DNA of 64,000 nucleotides from Kosmotoga olearia TBF 19.5.1 (GTDB lineage: Bacteria > Thermotogota > Thermotogae > Petrotogales > Kosmotogaceae), in NCBI RefSeq assembly GCF_000023325.1, contig NC_012785.1:2232001-2296000 (forward strand), in the 5' to 3' direction. Each line of letters opens with the position of its first letter. Position 1 is the first letter of the stretch. The notes below the pieces were generated by a model. It ran no database searches. It had not been told where the DNA came from and worked only from the letters and a program-made list of their open reading frames with translations. Below, in pieces: positions 10,122 through 19,168 of the stretch. Made by a program: the position numbers and the translations under genes.

Positions 10122-11786
10122 TCATTCTATAGCTATCAGGTAATAGTAATAAGGTTGCCCGCCATTATGAAGCTCAAATTCCAAATTTTCAAATTCATCG
10201 GAAAGATAGTCCATGAGCTTCTTTGCAGCTTCTTCCTTGATGTCTTTCCCATAGAATATCGTTGCTATTTCGTAGTCTTCGTTTTCATCGAGCACTTTTT
10301 TAATGCTTTCAAAGGCAACCTTTTCAAGCTTTCTTCCAGTAGCAAATAATTTATCTTTCCCCAAAGCTATATATTCGCCTTTTCTTACCTTTTTACCCTT
10401 TACGCTTGAATCTCTTATAGCATAGGTTATAGAAATTGGGGCAACTCTTTCGGCCGCTTCTTCCATCTCTTTTATCAGCTCATCGGTATCCATGGAATCA
10501 TCGTAAACGGCCAGGGCGCTTATGCCTTCCTGTACACTTCTCGTGGGAATAATGTAAACCTTCTTGGCGGGATTCTTTTCCATTACCGCATTTGCTGCTT
10601 CTTTTGCTGTGAGGATTATATTTGGATTGTTTGGAAGCAATATGACAACATTGGGTTCCAAACGCTCGATAGAATCATAAATATCCTTCATACTCGGATT
10701 CATCGTTTGACCGCCTTTAACGAGAATATCTGCACCTAAGCTCTTCATAATCTCTGACAACCCTTCACCTGGAGAAACGGCTACTATCCCATGAACCTTT
10801 CCTTCACCGAAATTCTGTTGAGCTTCCTGAACCTCTATCACGTGTTCGTGCTGGAGCTTCATATTATCTATTTTTACCTTTTGAAGTTGTCCATAGCTGA
10901 TGAATTTTTCAATAACTTCCCCTGGGTGATCGGTGTGTATATGTATCTTTATAATATTATCCTGATTTACTATAACGATAGAATCTCCCATTTCTTCAAG
11001 GTAACTCTTCAGGGAGTCACATATTTCGTGTTGTTCTTCATTATTTTGATCGTCGAGAGCAATAATTAACTCGGTACAGTAGGTGTATTTAAGTTCCTCT
11101 TTTACAACCTCGACGATTTTTTCTGCGGAACCGCCTGCAACAGCCAGCCCGGTCTCAAGAAGTTCTGCTTCCGTATCGCCTTGAGCAGCCAGGTTGAAAC
11201 CTTCGAAAATGTAAGCAAGTCCTTTTGCCCCTGCATCAACAACGCCTGCTTCCCGAAGCTTAGCTAACATGGTTGGAGTCAAGTCCACCGTTTCAAAAGC
11301 AATTTCAGATATTCTCTTAAAGTATTCCTCAAATTCTTCCACATCAGCCAACTCATCCCGTGCTCTATCTGCGACAACCCTTATAACGGTCAGCATTGTT
11401 CCCTCAACGGGTTTAATAACCGATTTGTAGGCCACTTCTTTCGCACTTTGTAGAGCCTCTGTAAAAGCTTTGGTTGTTAGCAACTTCTTTTCTTTCGTAC
11501 CTTCCGCGAAACCCCGGAATATCTGCGAAAGTATGACCCCGGAATTACCACGGGCCCCCATCAACATACCGGTTTTTACTGCTTCCAATACATCCGACAG
11601 ATCATCAGATTTAAGCTTATCAAGGTACGAAAGAGCTTCAAGAACAGCCGCTGACATGTTTGAACCTGTATCTCCGTCTGGAACAGGGAAAACGTTAAGA
11701 GCGTTTATCTCATCCTTATTTGCGAGCAAACGCTCAGCGGCTTTTCGAAAAGCCAGAATGAAGAACTTGCCGTTGAGCCTTTTCAT
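10122..11786 (-). CDS. fakA: DhaL/DegV-type fatty-acid kinase catalytic subunit-like protein (FakA/YloV)
   Basis: 554 residues, close to the 548 or so of FakA. The N-terminal DhaL-type kinase domain (about 1-200) has the metal/ATP motif [14 protein letters not shown] and [17 protein letters not shown] linker and a C-terminal DegV-related domain follow. FakA phosphorylates fatty acids presented by a DegV-family FakB protein; no FakB gene is in this window. The ATG 11786 follows AGGAGG. The gene is directly downstream of an Asp23/Gls24-family gene, the usual arrangement (yloU-yloV) in Gram-positive bacteria. Family assignment is strong; fatty-acid kinase activity is inferred from the family. 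Confidence 0.88.
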   Translation of the reverse strand: MKRLNGKFFILAFRKAAERLLANKDEINALNVFPVPDGDTGSNMSAAVLEALSYLDKLKSDDLSDVLEAVKTGMLMGARGNSGVILSQIFRGFAEGTKEKKLLTTKAFTEALQSAKEVAYKSVIKPVEGTMLTVIRVVADRARDELADVEEFEEYFKRISEIAFETVDLTPTMLAKLREAGVVDAGAKGLAYIFEGFNLAAQGDTEAELLETGLAVAGGSAEKIVEVVKEELKYTYCTELIIALDDQNNEEQHEICDSLKSYLEEMGDSIVIVNQDNIIKIHIHTDHPGEVIEKFISYGQLQKVKIDNMKLQHEHVIEVQEAQQNFGEGKVHGIVAVSPGEGLSEIMKSLGADILVKGGQTMNPSMKDIYDSIERLEPNVVILLPNNPNIILTAKEAANAVMEKNPAKKVYIIPTRSVQEGISALAVYDDSMDTDELIKEMEEAAERVAPISITYAIRDSSVKGKKVRKGEYIALGKDKLFATGRKLEKVAFESIKKVLDENEDYEIATIFYGKDIKEEAAKKLMDYLSDEFENLEFELHNGGQPYYYYLIAIE

Positions 11787-11801
11787 TTACAACGCCTCCT
11801 G

Positions 11802-12143
11802 TTAGTCTTCAAGTCCAACTACATGAACGTTTACTTTAACATTATTGGCTTCTGTCAAAGTCTTTAGTTTGTGGAATACGTTTTCCTGTATGTTTTCGAC
11901 GACTGTGGGTATTCTTATACCGTACTCGAGGGTCAAATCGATATTCACTTCAAGCGAGCCATCGATCTCCTCGATTACTTTTATACCCTGCTTGTCGTCT
12001 CCACCCAGCAGTTTTGCCAGAAACCCCTGCTGTGGGGCACCTACATTAACAGGCCCGTAGGATTCAGAAACGACTTTCTTTACAATTGACCCGATCGCCT
12101 GCAGCGTGATTTCAATCTTTCCGTACTCGGTCGTTATTAGCAT
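11802..12143 (-). CDS. Asp23/Gls24 family protein (YloU-like)
   Basis: Small alpha/beta protein of about 113 residues from the Asp23/Gls24 ('alkaline shock') family, with TEYGKIEITLQAIGSIVKKVV at the start and a VNVHVVGL-type last strand. Exact function is unknown. In other bacteria the gene sits before fakA, as here. The ATG 12143 is 6 nt after GAGGTG; the GTG at 12152 falls inside that site. The gene overlaps the end of dxs by 32 nt. A second paralogue lies at 17005-17415. Confidence 0.85.
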   Translation of the reverse strand: MLITTEYGKIEITLQAIGSIVKKVVSESYGPVNVGAPQQGFLAKLLGGDDKQGIKVIEEIDGSLEVNIDLTLEYGIRIPTVVENIQENVFHKLKTLTEANNVKVNVHVVGLED

Positions 12144-14007
12144 TTCTTTCACCTCTCAGTTCAAATATTCTTTTTTCAATACCCCTGCTGTCCAGAAAAA
12201 GTTCAGAAAGAATCTCCTCCCTCGATCCATGCTCCGAAAATCTATCTTCAACACCCATTGCTACGACTCTGGTGGAAAAACCGTGATCGCTTGCATAAAG
12301 CATTACGCTGGAACCAAAACCACCTATTTTGACTCCTTCCTCTATGCAAACAACAAGGTCATGCTTCTTCAACACCTCGGCTAAAGTCACCTCATCTAAG
12401 GGTTTTACTGATCTACAGTTGTATAGTGTATAACCATGTTTTTCAGCTACCTGTTTCGCTGGTGAAACCATACTGCCAACAGCGAGTATTGCCACTTCTT
12501 TGCCATCAAAAAGTTTTTCCCATTTCCACACGTTGATCTTCATCATAGAATTGAGAATCTCTTCAAGGTTGGCTATCTCAGATTGTCTCGGATATCTTAT
12601 TGCAATGGGGCCCGAAATTTCTTCATCTGACAGAATAGTGCACACAATATTTGCCAGTTCCTGTAGATTCGATGGCGCTAAAACCCTCATGTTTGGTATC
12701 ATGCTGAGATAAGCGATATCAAATATTCCGTTGTGTGTAGGACCATCCCTTCCCACAATTCCTGCTCTATCTATAGCAAAAACAACCGGCAATCGTTGTA
12801 AAGCAACATCGTGAATCAACTGATCAAAAGAACGCTGTAAGAAAGTAGAATATACAGCGAAAACAGGTTTCAAATTTTTGGTGGCGATACCGGCAGCGAA
12901 AGTTGTGCAGAGTTGCTCGGTAATCCCCAGATCAAAAAATCTTTCAGGGAACTTTCTGGCAAACTCTGCTAATCCTGTTCCATCAGGCATCGCTGCGGTG
13001 ACCGCGACGATTCTTGGATCCAATTCACCAAGCTTTGCTAGAACCGAGCCAAAGACCCTGCTGTAAGAAACCATATTCGTTTGAGTTATTTTCTGCCCTG
13101 TTTCCGGATCGATCCTGGAAACACTGTGAAATGTCGTTGGATCCTTCTCAGCGTAGTCAAGACCTGCACCCTTTTTGGTCACTACATGTATCAAGAATGG
13201 CTCATCAAAGTTTTTAACCATCTTGAACAAGCCTTCCATTTCACGGATATTGTGGCCGTTAATTGGGCCAATGTAGTTCAACCCAAGATCTTCAAATATA
13301 TTTCCGCCAAGAAGGGAATGCTTTACCCCCGATTTGAGTTTGGAAAGTATATTCTCAATTTTACTGAGCCTCATTGTCTCAAGTGCACTTTTCAGGTCCT
13401 CTTTTAATTCACGGTAAATAGGATTCAATCGAAATTCATTGAGTTTTGTTGAAAGAGATCCGACGTTTCTGCTGATACTCATTCCATTGTCATTTACCAC
13501 TATCTTTATCTTCGATGAAAGTTCCCGTATCTGATTTAAGGCTTCCAGGCTTATCCCGGATGTCAACGCACCATCTCCTACGACAACAACAATGTTTCTC
13601 TTCTCGTTTCTTAACTTTAAAGCCTGTTCAATTCCAAGAGCCGCTGGAATAGCAGTTCCAACATGTCCAGCGCCAAATACATCGTACTTACTCTCGTCCC
13701 GTTTGGTGAATCCGCTTATCCCATGCCTTTGCCTTAAGGTTTTGAAAGCCTTAAAGCGCCCTGTCAGGAGTTTATGAGAATAGGCCTGATGTCCTGTGTC
13801 CCAGATGATAATATCTTTTTCCGGATCGAAGACACGATAAAGGGCAAATGTTAACTCAATGGTACCAAGATTTGAGGCAAGGTGCCCTGTATTTTTCGAC
13901 ACAACATTAGCGATGTAGTTCCTGAATTCTTCCGCCAGTATCTCAAGTTCAGGATAGCTATACCCTTTTATTTTCTTGTAAAGAGGAACCTCATCAAACT
14001 CAATCAT
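12112..14007 (-). CDS. dxs: 1-deoxy-D-xylulose-5-phosphate synthase
   Basis: Thiamine-diphosphate enzyme condensing pyruvate and glyceraldehyde-3-phosphate, the first step of the MEP isoprenoid pathway; it also supplies precursor for thiamine and pyridoxal. The 631 residues carry WDTGHQAYSHKLLTGR, the ThDP motif GDGALTSG...NDN (about 143-173), FHSV, and the transketolase-like central domain DRAGIVGRDGPTHNG. Length is normal. ATG 14007 follows GGGAGG. The last about 30 nt overlap the downstream asp23 gene and the start is 2 nt from the folD stop, so it is deep inside the long operon. Confidence 0.97.
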   Translation of the reverse strand: MIEFDEVPLYKKIKGYSYPELEILAEEFRNYIANVVSKNTGHLASNLGTIELTFALYRVFDPEKDIIIWDTGHQAYSHKLLTGRFKAFKTLRQRHGISGFTKRDESKYDVFGAGHVGTAIPAALGIEQALKLRNEKRNIVVVVGDGALTSGISLEALNQIRELSSKIKIVVNDNGMSISRNVGSLSTKLNEFRLNPIYRELKEDLKSALETMRLSKIENILSKLKSGVKHSLLGGNIFEDLGLNYIGPINGHNIREMEGLFKMVKNFDEPFLIHVVTKKGAGLDYAEKDPTTFHSVSRIDPETGQKITQTNMVSYSRVFGSVLAKLGELDPRIVAVTAAMPDGTGLAEFARKFPERFFDLGITEQLCTTFAAGIATKNLKPVFAVYSTFLQRSFDQLIHDVALQRLPVVFAIDRAGIVGRDGPTHNGIFDIAYLSMIPNMRVLAPSNLQELANIVCTILSDEEISGPIAIRYPRQSEIANLEEILNSMMKINVWKWEKLFDGKEVAILAVGSMVSPAKQVAEKHGYTLYNCRSVKPLDEVTLAEVLKKHDLVVCIEEGVKIGGFGSSVMLYASDHGFSTRVVAMGVEDRFSEHGSREEILSELFLDSRGIEKRIFELRGERNANNDRVRKD

Positions 14008-14008
14008 C

Positions 14009-14842
14009 TCATCGCCTCCCGACCATTCTCCTTGAAGAAACCATGAAATGTCTGAAAAGAATGGCCGTAGTTACTATACCTACGCCTCCGGGAACCGGAG
14101 TTATTGCAGCTACCTCAGGTTCAACCTGTTCAAAATCAACGTCTCCAACTATTTTTCCGTCATAGAGGTTGATTCCCACATCAATAATAATAGAATCTTT
14201 ACCAACCATTTCTTTCGTTATGAATCCGGCGCGTCCAACTGCAGAAACTAGCACATTGGCTCTTTTTATCTTTTCCACGAGGTTTTTTGTTCGCGAATGA
14301 CATATGGTAACGGTGGCATCTATTCCTTTTTTGAGCATTAACATCGAAAGCGGCTTTCCCACAGTAGTTGAACGGCCAACGATGGTAACGTCTTTTCCAC
14401 TCAAACTTACATCGTAAAACCTAAGTATCTCCATAACCGCTTCTGCAGTGGGAGGTGCAAAGCTCTCATCACCGGTCATGATACCGCCTAGATTCCCCGG
14501 CGTTCTTCCTTCTACATCCTTTTCCAGTGAAAGAGCTGAGACAACCAGTTTCTCGTCAACGTTCTTAAGCGGGTGCATTATCATAACGCCCGCAACATCT
14601 CTGGATTCGTTCAGCTTTTTGATCTCTTCAACAGGATTTTCCCCTGCATGACAAATCTCCACCGAAATTCCCAGTTTACCACCGCGCTTGACTATCGAGT
14701 TCATATAGGTTTTGGTCGAGTCATCCGGTTCACTGCAAAACAATACCAACTTCGGTGGTTTCTCCTGAAGATTACCCAACCACTCTTTTATTTCCGCGTA
14801 AATCATTTTTGCCACTGGCTTACCATCTAAAAGTATACCCAT
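14009..14842 (-). CDS. folD: Methylenetetrahydrofolate dehydrogenase FolD with altered cyclohydrolase site
   Basis: About 277 residues. The NADP-binding region TIVGRSTTVGKPLSMLML and the C-terminal TPVPGGVGIVTTAIL are intact. In typical FolD a Tyr is followed four residues later by the catalytic Lys (human Tyr52/Lys56). Here Tyr46 is followed by Ile at position 50. The usual VQLPLP is VMIMHPL and KDVDG is KDVEG. The dehydrogenase is thus likely intact, while the 5,10-methenyl-THF cyclohydrolase step may be lost or changed. The start is ATG 14842 after GAGGGGTG; the longer frame upstream would run into fhs. It sits 10 nt after fhs, its pathway partner. Confidence 0.93.
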   Translation of the reverse strand: MGILLDGKPVAKMIYAEIKEWLGNLQEKPPKLVLFCSEPDDSTKTYMNSIVKRGGKLGISVEICHAGENPVEEIKKLNESRDVAGVMIMHPLKNVDEKLVVSALSLEKDVEGRTPGNLGGIMTGDESFAPPTAEAVMEILRFYDVSLSGKDVTIVGRSTTVGKPLSMLMLKKGIDATVTICHSRTKNLVEKIKRANVLVSAVGRAGFITKEMVGKDSIIIDVGINLYDGKIVGDVDFEQVEPEVAAITPVPGGVGIVTTAILFRHFMVSSRRMVGRR

Positions 14843-14852
14843 TTCACACCCC

Positions 14853-16523
14853 TCAGAATAGTCCGGAAATCTTTCCGCTTTTGTCAATGTCGATCCTTTG
14901 AGCACCAAATTCCTTTCCCAGGCCGGGCATCAGCATGATATCTCCCGAGACCGCAACAACAAAACCAGCACCTGCGGATAAATTCAAGTCTCGAATATTG
15001 AAAATATAATCTTTTGGTGCCCCAAGAAGTTTCGGATTGTCCGAGATTGAGTACTGGGTTTTCGCCACAATAACCGGTGCATTCCCAAATCCATTCTTTT
15101 TAAAACTTCGCAACTTCGCTTTCGCTGTGGGAGAAAGCTCATAACCTTTTGCACGATAGATTTCTCGCGTCAAGATATCCAATTTCTCTTCTATCGGGGT
15201 ATCCATTAAATACAACGGGTGATACTCTGAAGTGTGGGTTTCGGCCAGCTTTATGACTTCTCTTGCAAGAGCTTCTCCGCCTTTTCCACCTTTAGCCCAA
15301 ACTCTGGATTCTCCGAAGGGAATCCCGTGTTTTTCGCAAAGTTTTTCAAAGAGCTTCTTCTCGGAATCTGTGTCAGTTGGAAATACGTTTAACGCTGTTA
15401 ATACAGGTACCCCAAATTTTCTCAGGTTTTCATAATGAACCTGAAGATTCACGAAGCCTTTCTCAAGAGCTTCCAGGTTCTCCTCGGTTATACTGTCTTT
15501 CTTTGCTCCACCATGAAGCTTTAACGCGCGTAACGAAGCAACTAGCACAACCACCGACGGTTTGAATCCAGCTACCTGGCTGACAAAATTCAGGAACTTT
15601 TCTCCACCAAGATCTGCCCCAAATCCAGCCTCGGTAACCACATAATCAGATAGTTTCAAGGCAATCTTTGTAGCTATTATAGAATTCGTACCATGAGCAA
15701 TATTTGCAAAAGGTCCGCCGTGAATGAATGCAGGGGTACCTTCTATTGTTTGAACAAGATTCGGATCAATGGCATCCTTTAACAGAGCAGCTATAGCCCC
15801 ATGAACCTTGAGATCTTTTGCGAGAACATACTCTTTCTTTTTGTTTTTCGCAATAACGATGTTTCCGACCCTTTCTTTAAGATCTTCAAGATCTTTAGCC
15901 AGGCAAAGAATCGCCATTATTTCAGACGCTGCGGTTATTATAAATTTATCTTCACGGGGATAGCCGTTGGCTTTTCCACCGAGGCCGACAACAATCTTTC
16001 TGAGAGCACGATCGTTCATATCCATGGCTCTTGGCCAGTATATCTGGGTAGAATCGATTTCTAGTTCGTTATCAAACTTCAAATGTGCATCTATTGCAGC
16101 AGAAAGCAAATTATGTGCTAGTGACACCGCATGAATATCCCCTGTGAAATGAAGGTTTATGTCCTCCATTGGAAGAACCTGCGAATAACCCCCACCAGCT
16201 GCCCCGCCTTTTATTCCCATAACGGGGCCAATTGAAGGCTCCCTGAGGGTGACGAATGATTTTTTCCCCAGGCGGTTTAACGCCATCGACAGCCCTATCG
16301 AAGTGGTCGTCTTTCCCTCGCCAGCGCTTGTTGGGGTTATCGCGGTAACCAGAATAAGGTTCCCATCTTCGCGTTGGGCCAGTTCTTCATAGATTCTGTG
16401 GGATACTTTTGCAATGTAATTCCCATAAGGCTTCAAATATTTACGTTCAATGCCCGCAAATTCTGCTATTTCATCAATGGGCTTTAATTTTGTGGCCTGA
16501 GCGATTGCTAGATCATCATTCAT
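14853..16523 (-). CDS. fhs: Formate--tetrahydrofolate ligase
   Basis: ATP-dependent synthesis of 10-formyl-THF from formate. The 556 residues match the family length. The nucleotide motif [16 protein letters not shown] (Ser replacing the more common Pro) lies near 62-77. [36 protein letters not shown]-type sequence and the C-terminal [20 protein letters not shown] loop are clear. With folD next to it, it forms the folate one-carbon branch; whether carbon flows to or from formate cannot be read from sequence. It starts at ATG 16523, 13 nt after nusB. Confidence 0.97.
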   Translation of the reverse strand: MNDDLAIAQATKLKPIDEIAEFAGIERKYLKPYGNYIAKVSHRIYEELAQREDGNLILVTAITPTSAGEGKTTTSIGLSMALNRLGKKSFVTLREPSIGPVMGIKGGAAGGGYSQVLPMEDINLHFTGDIHAVSLAHNLLSAAIDAHLKFDNELEIDSTQIYWPRAMDMNDRALRKIVVGLGGKANGYPREDKFIITAASEIMAILCLAKDLEDLKERVGNIVIAKNKKKEYVLAKDLKVHGAIAALLKDAIDPNLVQTIEGTPAFIHGGPFANIAHGTNSIIATKIALKLSDYVVTEAGFGADLGGEKFLNFVSQVAGFKPSVVVLVASLRALKLHGGAKKDSITEENLEALEKGFVNLQVHYENLRKFGVPVLTALNVFPTDTDSEKKLFEKLCEKHGIPFGESRVWAKGGKGGEALAREVIKLAETHTSEYHPLYLMDTPIEEKLDILTREIYRAKGYELSPTAKAKLRSFKKNGFGNAPVIVAKTQYSISDNPKLLGAPKDYIFNIRDLNLSAGAGFVVAVSGDIMLMPGLGKEFGAQRIDIDKSGKISGLF

Positions 16524-16536
16524 AACCTTCCACCTC

Positions 16537-16983
16537 TTAAAGGGCTCTCTTTTCTTCTGAAACCCTCTCTTTAGCTATCTTGTCCAGGACACCGTTGACG
16601 AACTTCCCCTCTTCTTGTGAACCGTATTTTTTTGTTATCTCTATAGCTTCGTTCAGTGTCACCTCGATAGGAACGTCATCTACATAAAGAAGCTCATAAG
16701 TTGCAAGCCTGAGAACACTCCTATCTATGGAAGCAAGTCGATCAAAGGTCCAATTCTTCAGATATGCGGTTATTATACTGTCAATTTCATCGAGGTGCTC
16801 GATTATTCCCATAAGATAACCTTTAGCTCTGTTTTTGCTTTCTTTGTCCAGGGAATAAAAGGCTGTTTCCCGCTCAAGATACTCCATAGCAGCAGGAAAA
16901 TCCTTATGAAAATCGTACTGGAAAATCGACCTGAAAACAATTTCTCTTATTTTCCTTCTCTGACCGGTTCCGGGATTAGGCAT
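16537..16983 (-). CDS. nusB: Transcription antitermination factor NusB
   Basis: RNA-binding all-helical protein that acts with NusE/S10 at boxA during rRNA transcription. About 148 residues; [17 protein letters not shown] at the N-terminus and [20 protein letters not shown]...FVNGVLDKI at the C-terminus are typical. I use ATG 16983. An in-frame TTG at 16995 is nearly adjacent to the GAGGG site, and the ATG is 13 nt from it, so the true start is uncertain by four residues. It lies between asp23 and fhs in the long minus-strand run. Confidence 0.93.
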   Translation of the reverse strand: MPNPGTGQRRKIREIVFRSIFQYDFHKDFPAAMEYLERETAFYSLDKESKNRAKGYLMGIIEHLDEIDSIITAYLKNWTFDRLASIDRSVLRLATYELLYVDDVPIEVTLNEAIEITKKYGSQEEGKFVNGVLDKIAKERVSEEKRAL

Positions 16984-17004
16984 TTTTTCAATCAATCCCT
17001 CGCA

Positions 17005-17415
17005 TCAAGTATCGTTCTCTTCTTCCGGTTTTTCCAGTTCTTCTAGATGTTCTTCTTTTACCTCAGGAACTGGCTCTTCTTCGACAACTTCTACAACGTC
17101 TTCTATCGTGATCGATACTTCTTCGACCTTCAAACCGCTGAGATTTTCAACATCATTTTTGAGCTTCTCCTGAAGCTTCCTTGCGTAAGTAGGAATTGGT
17201 TCGCCGTATTTAACCTTGATTCTCGCAAATATTCTCACCAGCTTTTCGTCGCCTTCCTCTTCAACCTGGATGTTCACCATAGATTTTGCTTCTTTTTTTG
17301 CTTTCGGATCCTTTGGAGACATGTTCAAGAATTCAATTAGTGAATGTATAGCTATATCCCTGATGACAATATCAGATATTTCTATTTTGCCGAGATCAGA
17401 TTCACCGTAATTCAT
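17005..17415 (-). CDS. Asp23/Gls24 family protein (YqhY-like)
   Basis: Second Asp23/Gls24 paralogue, about 136 residues. The family fold covers residues 1-105 (GKIEISDIVIRDIAIHSL, then a VRIFARIKVKYGEPIP strand). A strongly acidic tail of about 25 residues rich in Glu and Pro follows. ATG 17415 follows GGAGGG by 6 nt. The order efp-asp23-nusB is the same as around yqhY in Firmicutes, which supports orthology. Function is unresolved; family members are linked to envelope or lipid homeostasis. The acidic tail is absent from the other copy at 11802. Confidence 0.85.
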   Translation of the reverse strand: MNYGESDLGKIEISDIVIRDIAIHSLIEFLNMSPKDPKAKKEAKSMVNIQVEEEGDEKLVRIFARIKVKYGEPIPTYARKLQEKLKNDVENLSGLKVEEVSITIEDVVEVVEEEPVPEVKEEHLEELEKPEEENDT

Positions 17416-17447
17416 TACGCTCCCTCCTTCCAAGGAAAAACAATTTT

Positions 17448-18005
17448 TTAGGCCCTTTCAATATATTCGCCTGTTCGTGTGTCCACTTTGATTTTCTGAC
17501 CGGTTTCAACAAAGAATGGTACGATAACTTTCAGGCCGGTTTCACAGACGGCTGGTTTTCCACCGCCGGATACCGTATCGCCTTTGTAACTGGGGGCCGT
17601 TTCAACAACCTCAAGGATCACAGTATTTGGCAGTACTACACCAATTGGAGTACTATCATGGAACTGAAGGTCGAGTTCCATGTTCTCCTTCAAATAGTAG
17701 ACAGCCTCACCAATAATGTCTTTATCTAAAGCATATTGTTCGTAAGTTTCCAGATCCATAAAATAGAAAAGGTCGCCGTCACGATATAGATACTGAACAT
17801 GTCTCAGGCTTAGGCTGGCCTCTTCCACTTTTTCACCACTATTGAACTTGAATTCTCTAACATAACCTGTCCTTATATTCTTCATTTTTGTTCTGATAAT
17901 TCCGCTCCCTCTTGCGGTAAAGTGCTTGTTTACATCAAGCACTATATAAATATCATTATCAATGATCAACGCCATTCCCTTTCTTATATCTCCTACCTCT
18001 ACCAC
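17448..18005 (-). CDS. efp: Translation elongation factor P with arginine at the tip
   Basis: Rescues ribosomes stalled at proline runs. With the GTG start at 18005 (7 nt after GGAGGTG) the protein is 185 residues, exactly the family norm; the upstream GTG at 18014 is inside the ribosome-binding site. The three-domain EF-P architecture and C-terminal [29 protein letters not shown] signature are present. The tip loop reads HFTARGSG with Arg at position 32, where E. coli and B. subtilis have Lys. No modification gene (epmAB, earP, ymfI) is visible in the window. Confidence 0.96.
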   Translation of the reverse strand: MVEVGDIRKGMALIIDNDIYIVLDVNKHFTARGSGIIRTKMKNIRTGYVREFKFNSGEKVEEASLSLRHVQYLYRDGDLFYFMDLETYEQYALDKDIIGEAVYYLKENMELDLQFHDSTPIGVVLPNTVILEVVETAPSYKGDTVSGGGKPAVCETGLKVIVPFFVETGQKIKVDTRTGEYIERA

Positions 18006-18021
18006 AAACCACACCTCCAGA

Positions 18022-19116
18022 TTAAAGTGTTTTCAATTTTCTATCTAGAGTTGTTAGAATTACTGCTCCGTTATCCGTTAATAAAACATCATCCTCTATG
18101 CGAACACCAAATTTCTCCGGAATATATATGCCAGGCTCTATAGTAACGACAGCACCTGAAGGCAACGGATTCTCGTTTTTAAGACCCACTGCTGGAGCTT
18201 CGTGAACCTCCATTCCCAGGCCATGCCCCAATCCATGTCCAAAATATTCTCCGTAACCTGCATTGGTAATCATATCAACCGCCATCAGATGAAGTTCTTT
18301 TCCAACCATTCCTGCTTTTGCGGCTTCACGGCAGGTTTTTTGTGTATTATAAACAATTTCATACACCTTTACCATCTCATCTGAAGGCGTTCCAAGACAG
18401 AAAGTCCTCGTGATATCGGAACAATAACCATTCACCATGGCTCCATAATCGATAAGAATAAACTCTCCTTCTTTGACTTTTTTTTCTGAGGATCTACCGT
18501 GAACTATCGCACTACGATAACCTGAAGCTACTATAGTTTCGAATGCCGGGATACCGCCGCGCTTTCTCATCTCATATTCAAGAACGGCCGCGATTTTCTG
18601 TTCAGTTATTCCTGGTTTTATAATATTGAGAGTTTCCAGAAGGGCTTTCTCAGCTACGTCTATGGCTACTTTTATTTTTTCAATTTCTTCAGGGGATTTT
18701 ACCGAACGAAGTCCCTTAATAGTTTCGTCTATCGAAAGGATCTCCACATTTTCAAGCCTGGAAAAAAGATCCTTATAATGTGCAAGAGTTATTCTCTCCT
18801 CTTCGATACCGAGTCGCTTGATGTTTTCCTCTTCCACAAATTTGATTATAGTTTCTTCCACTGTCTCCATGCCGTTTTTCAACGGAATAAGCTCAAAAGA
18901 TGTTTGCATAGCAGCCTGTGTGTAATAACGTGAATCGGTTAGAATATACTCTTTCTTTTGACTTATAAGAAGTACAGCAAAAGAACCCGAAAAACCTGAA
19001 ACGTACCACGTTGTGGCACGATTTCTATCTTCAAAGTTAAGAAGTATAACTCCATCTACATCATCTTTTACCATTTTTTCTCTCAACTTTGCCAGATTGT
19101 TTGCTCCCGCCATCAT
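18022..19116 (-). CDS. M24 family Xaa-Pro peptidase (aminopeptidase P / prolidase type)
   Basis: Dinuclear-metal peptidase cleaving at proline, about 364 residues. A creatinase-like N-terminal domain (1-125) precedes the pita-bread domain with the metal ligands: Asp in [19 protein letters not shown] (two Asp), His in [16 protein letters not shown], Glu in TIEPGIYIP and Glu in GVRIEDDVL. All five are present. ATG 19116 follows GGAGG by 7 nt; a longer frame upstream reads into the mutS spacer and has no ribosome-binding site. It directly precedes efp, a common pairing. A candidate promoter lies at 19138-19143. Confidence 0.93.
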   Translation of the reverse strand: MMAGANNLAKLREKMVKDDVDGVILLNFEDRNRATTWYVSGFSGSFAVLLISQKKEYILTDSRYYTQAAMQTSFELIPLKNGMETVEETIIKFVEEENIKRLGIEEERITLAHYKDLFSRLENVEILSIDETIKGLRSVKSPEEIEKIKVAIDVAEKALLETLNIIKPGITEQKIAAVLEYEMRKRGGIPAFETIVASGYRSAIVHGRSSEKKVKEGEFILIDYGAMVNGYCSDITRTFCLGTPSDEMVKVYEIVYNTQKTCREAAKAGMVGKELHLMAVDMITNAGYGEYFGHGLGHGLGMEVHEAPAVGLKNENPLPSGAVVTIEPGIYIPEKFGVRIEDDVLLTDNGAVILTTLDRKLKTL

Positions 19117-19137
19117 AAATGAACCTCCATAAAGAAA

Positions 19138-19143
19138 ATTATA
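19138..19143 (-). promoter_or_regulatory. Candidate -10 box upstream of pepQ-efp
   Basis: TATAAT on the minus strand, 22 nt upstream of the peptidase ATG, in the 52-bp gap after mutS. A second TATAAT-like sequence is a little further upstream. No good -35 is seen. It could be an internal promoter of the long operon. Confidence 0.35.
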
Positions 19144-19168
19144 GCATTTCAAAATATTATAACTGATA

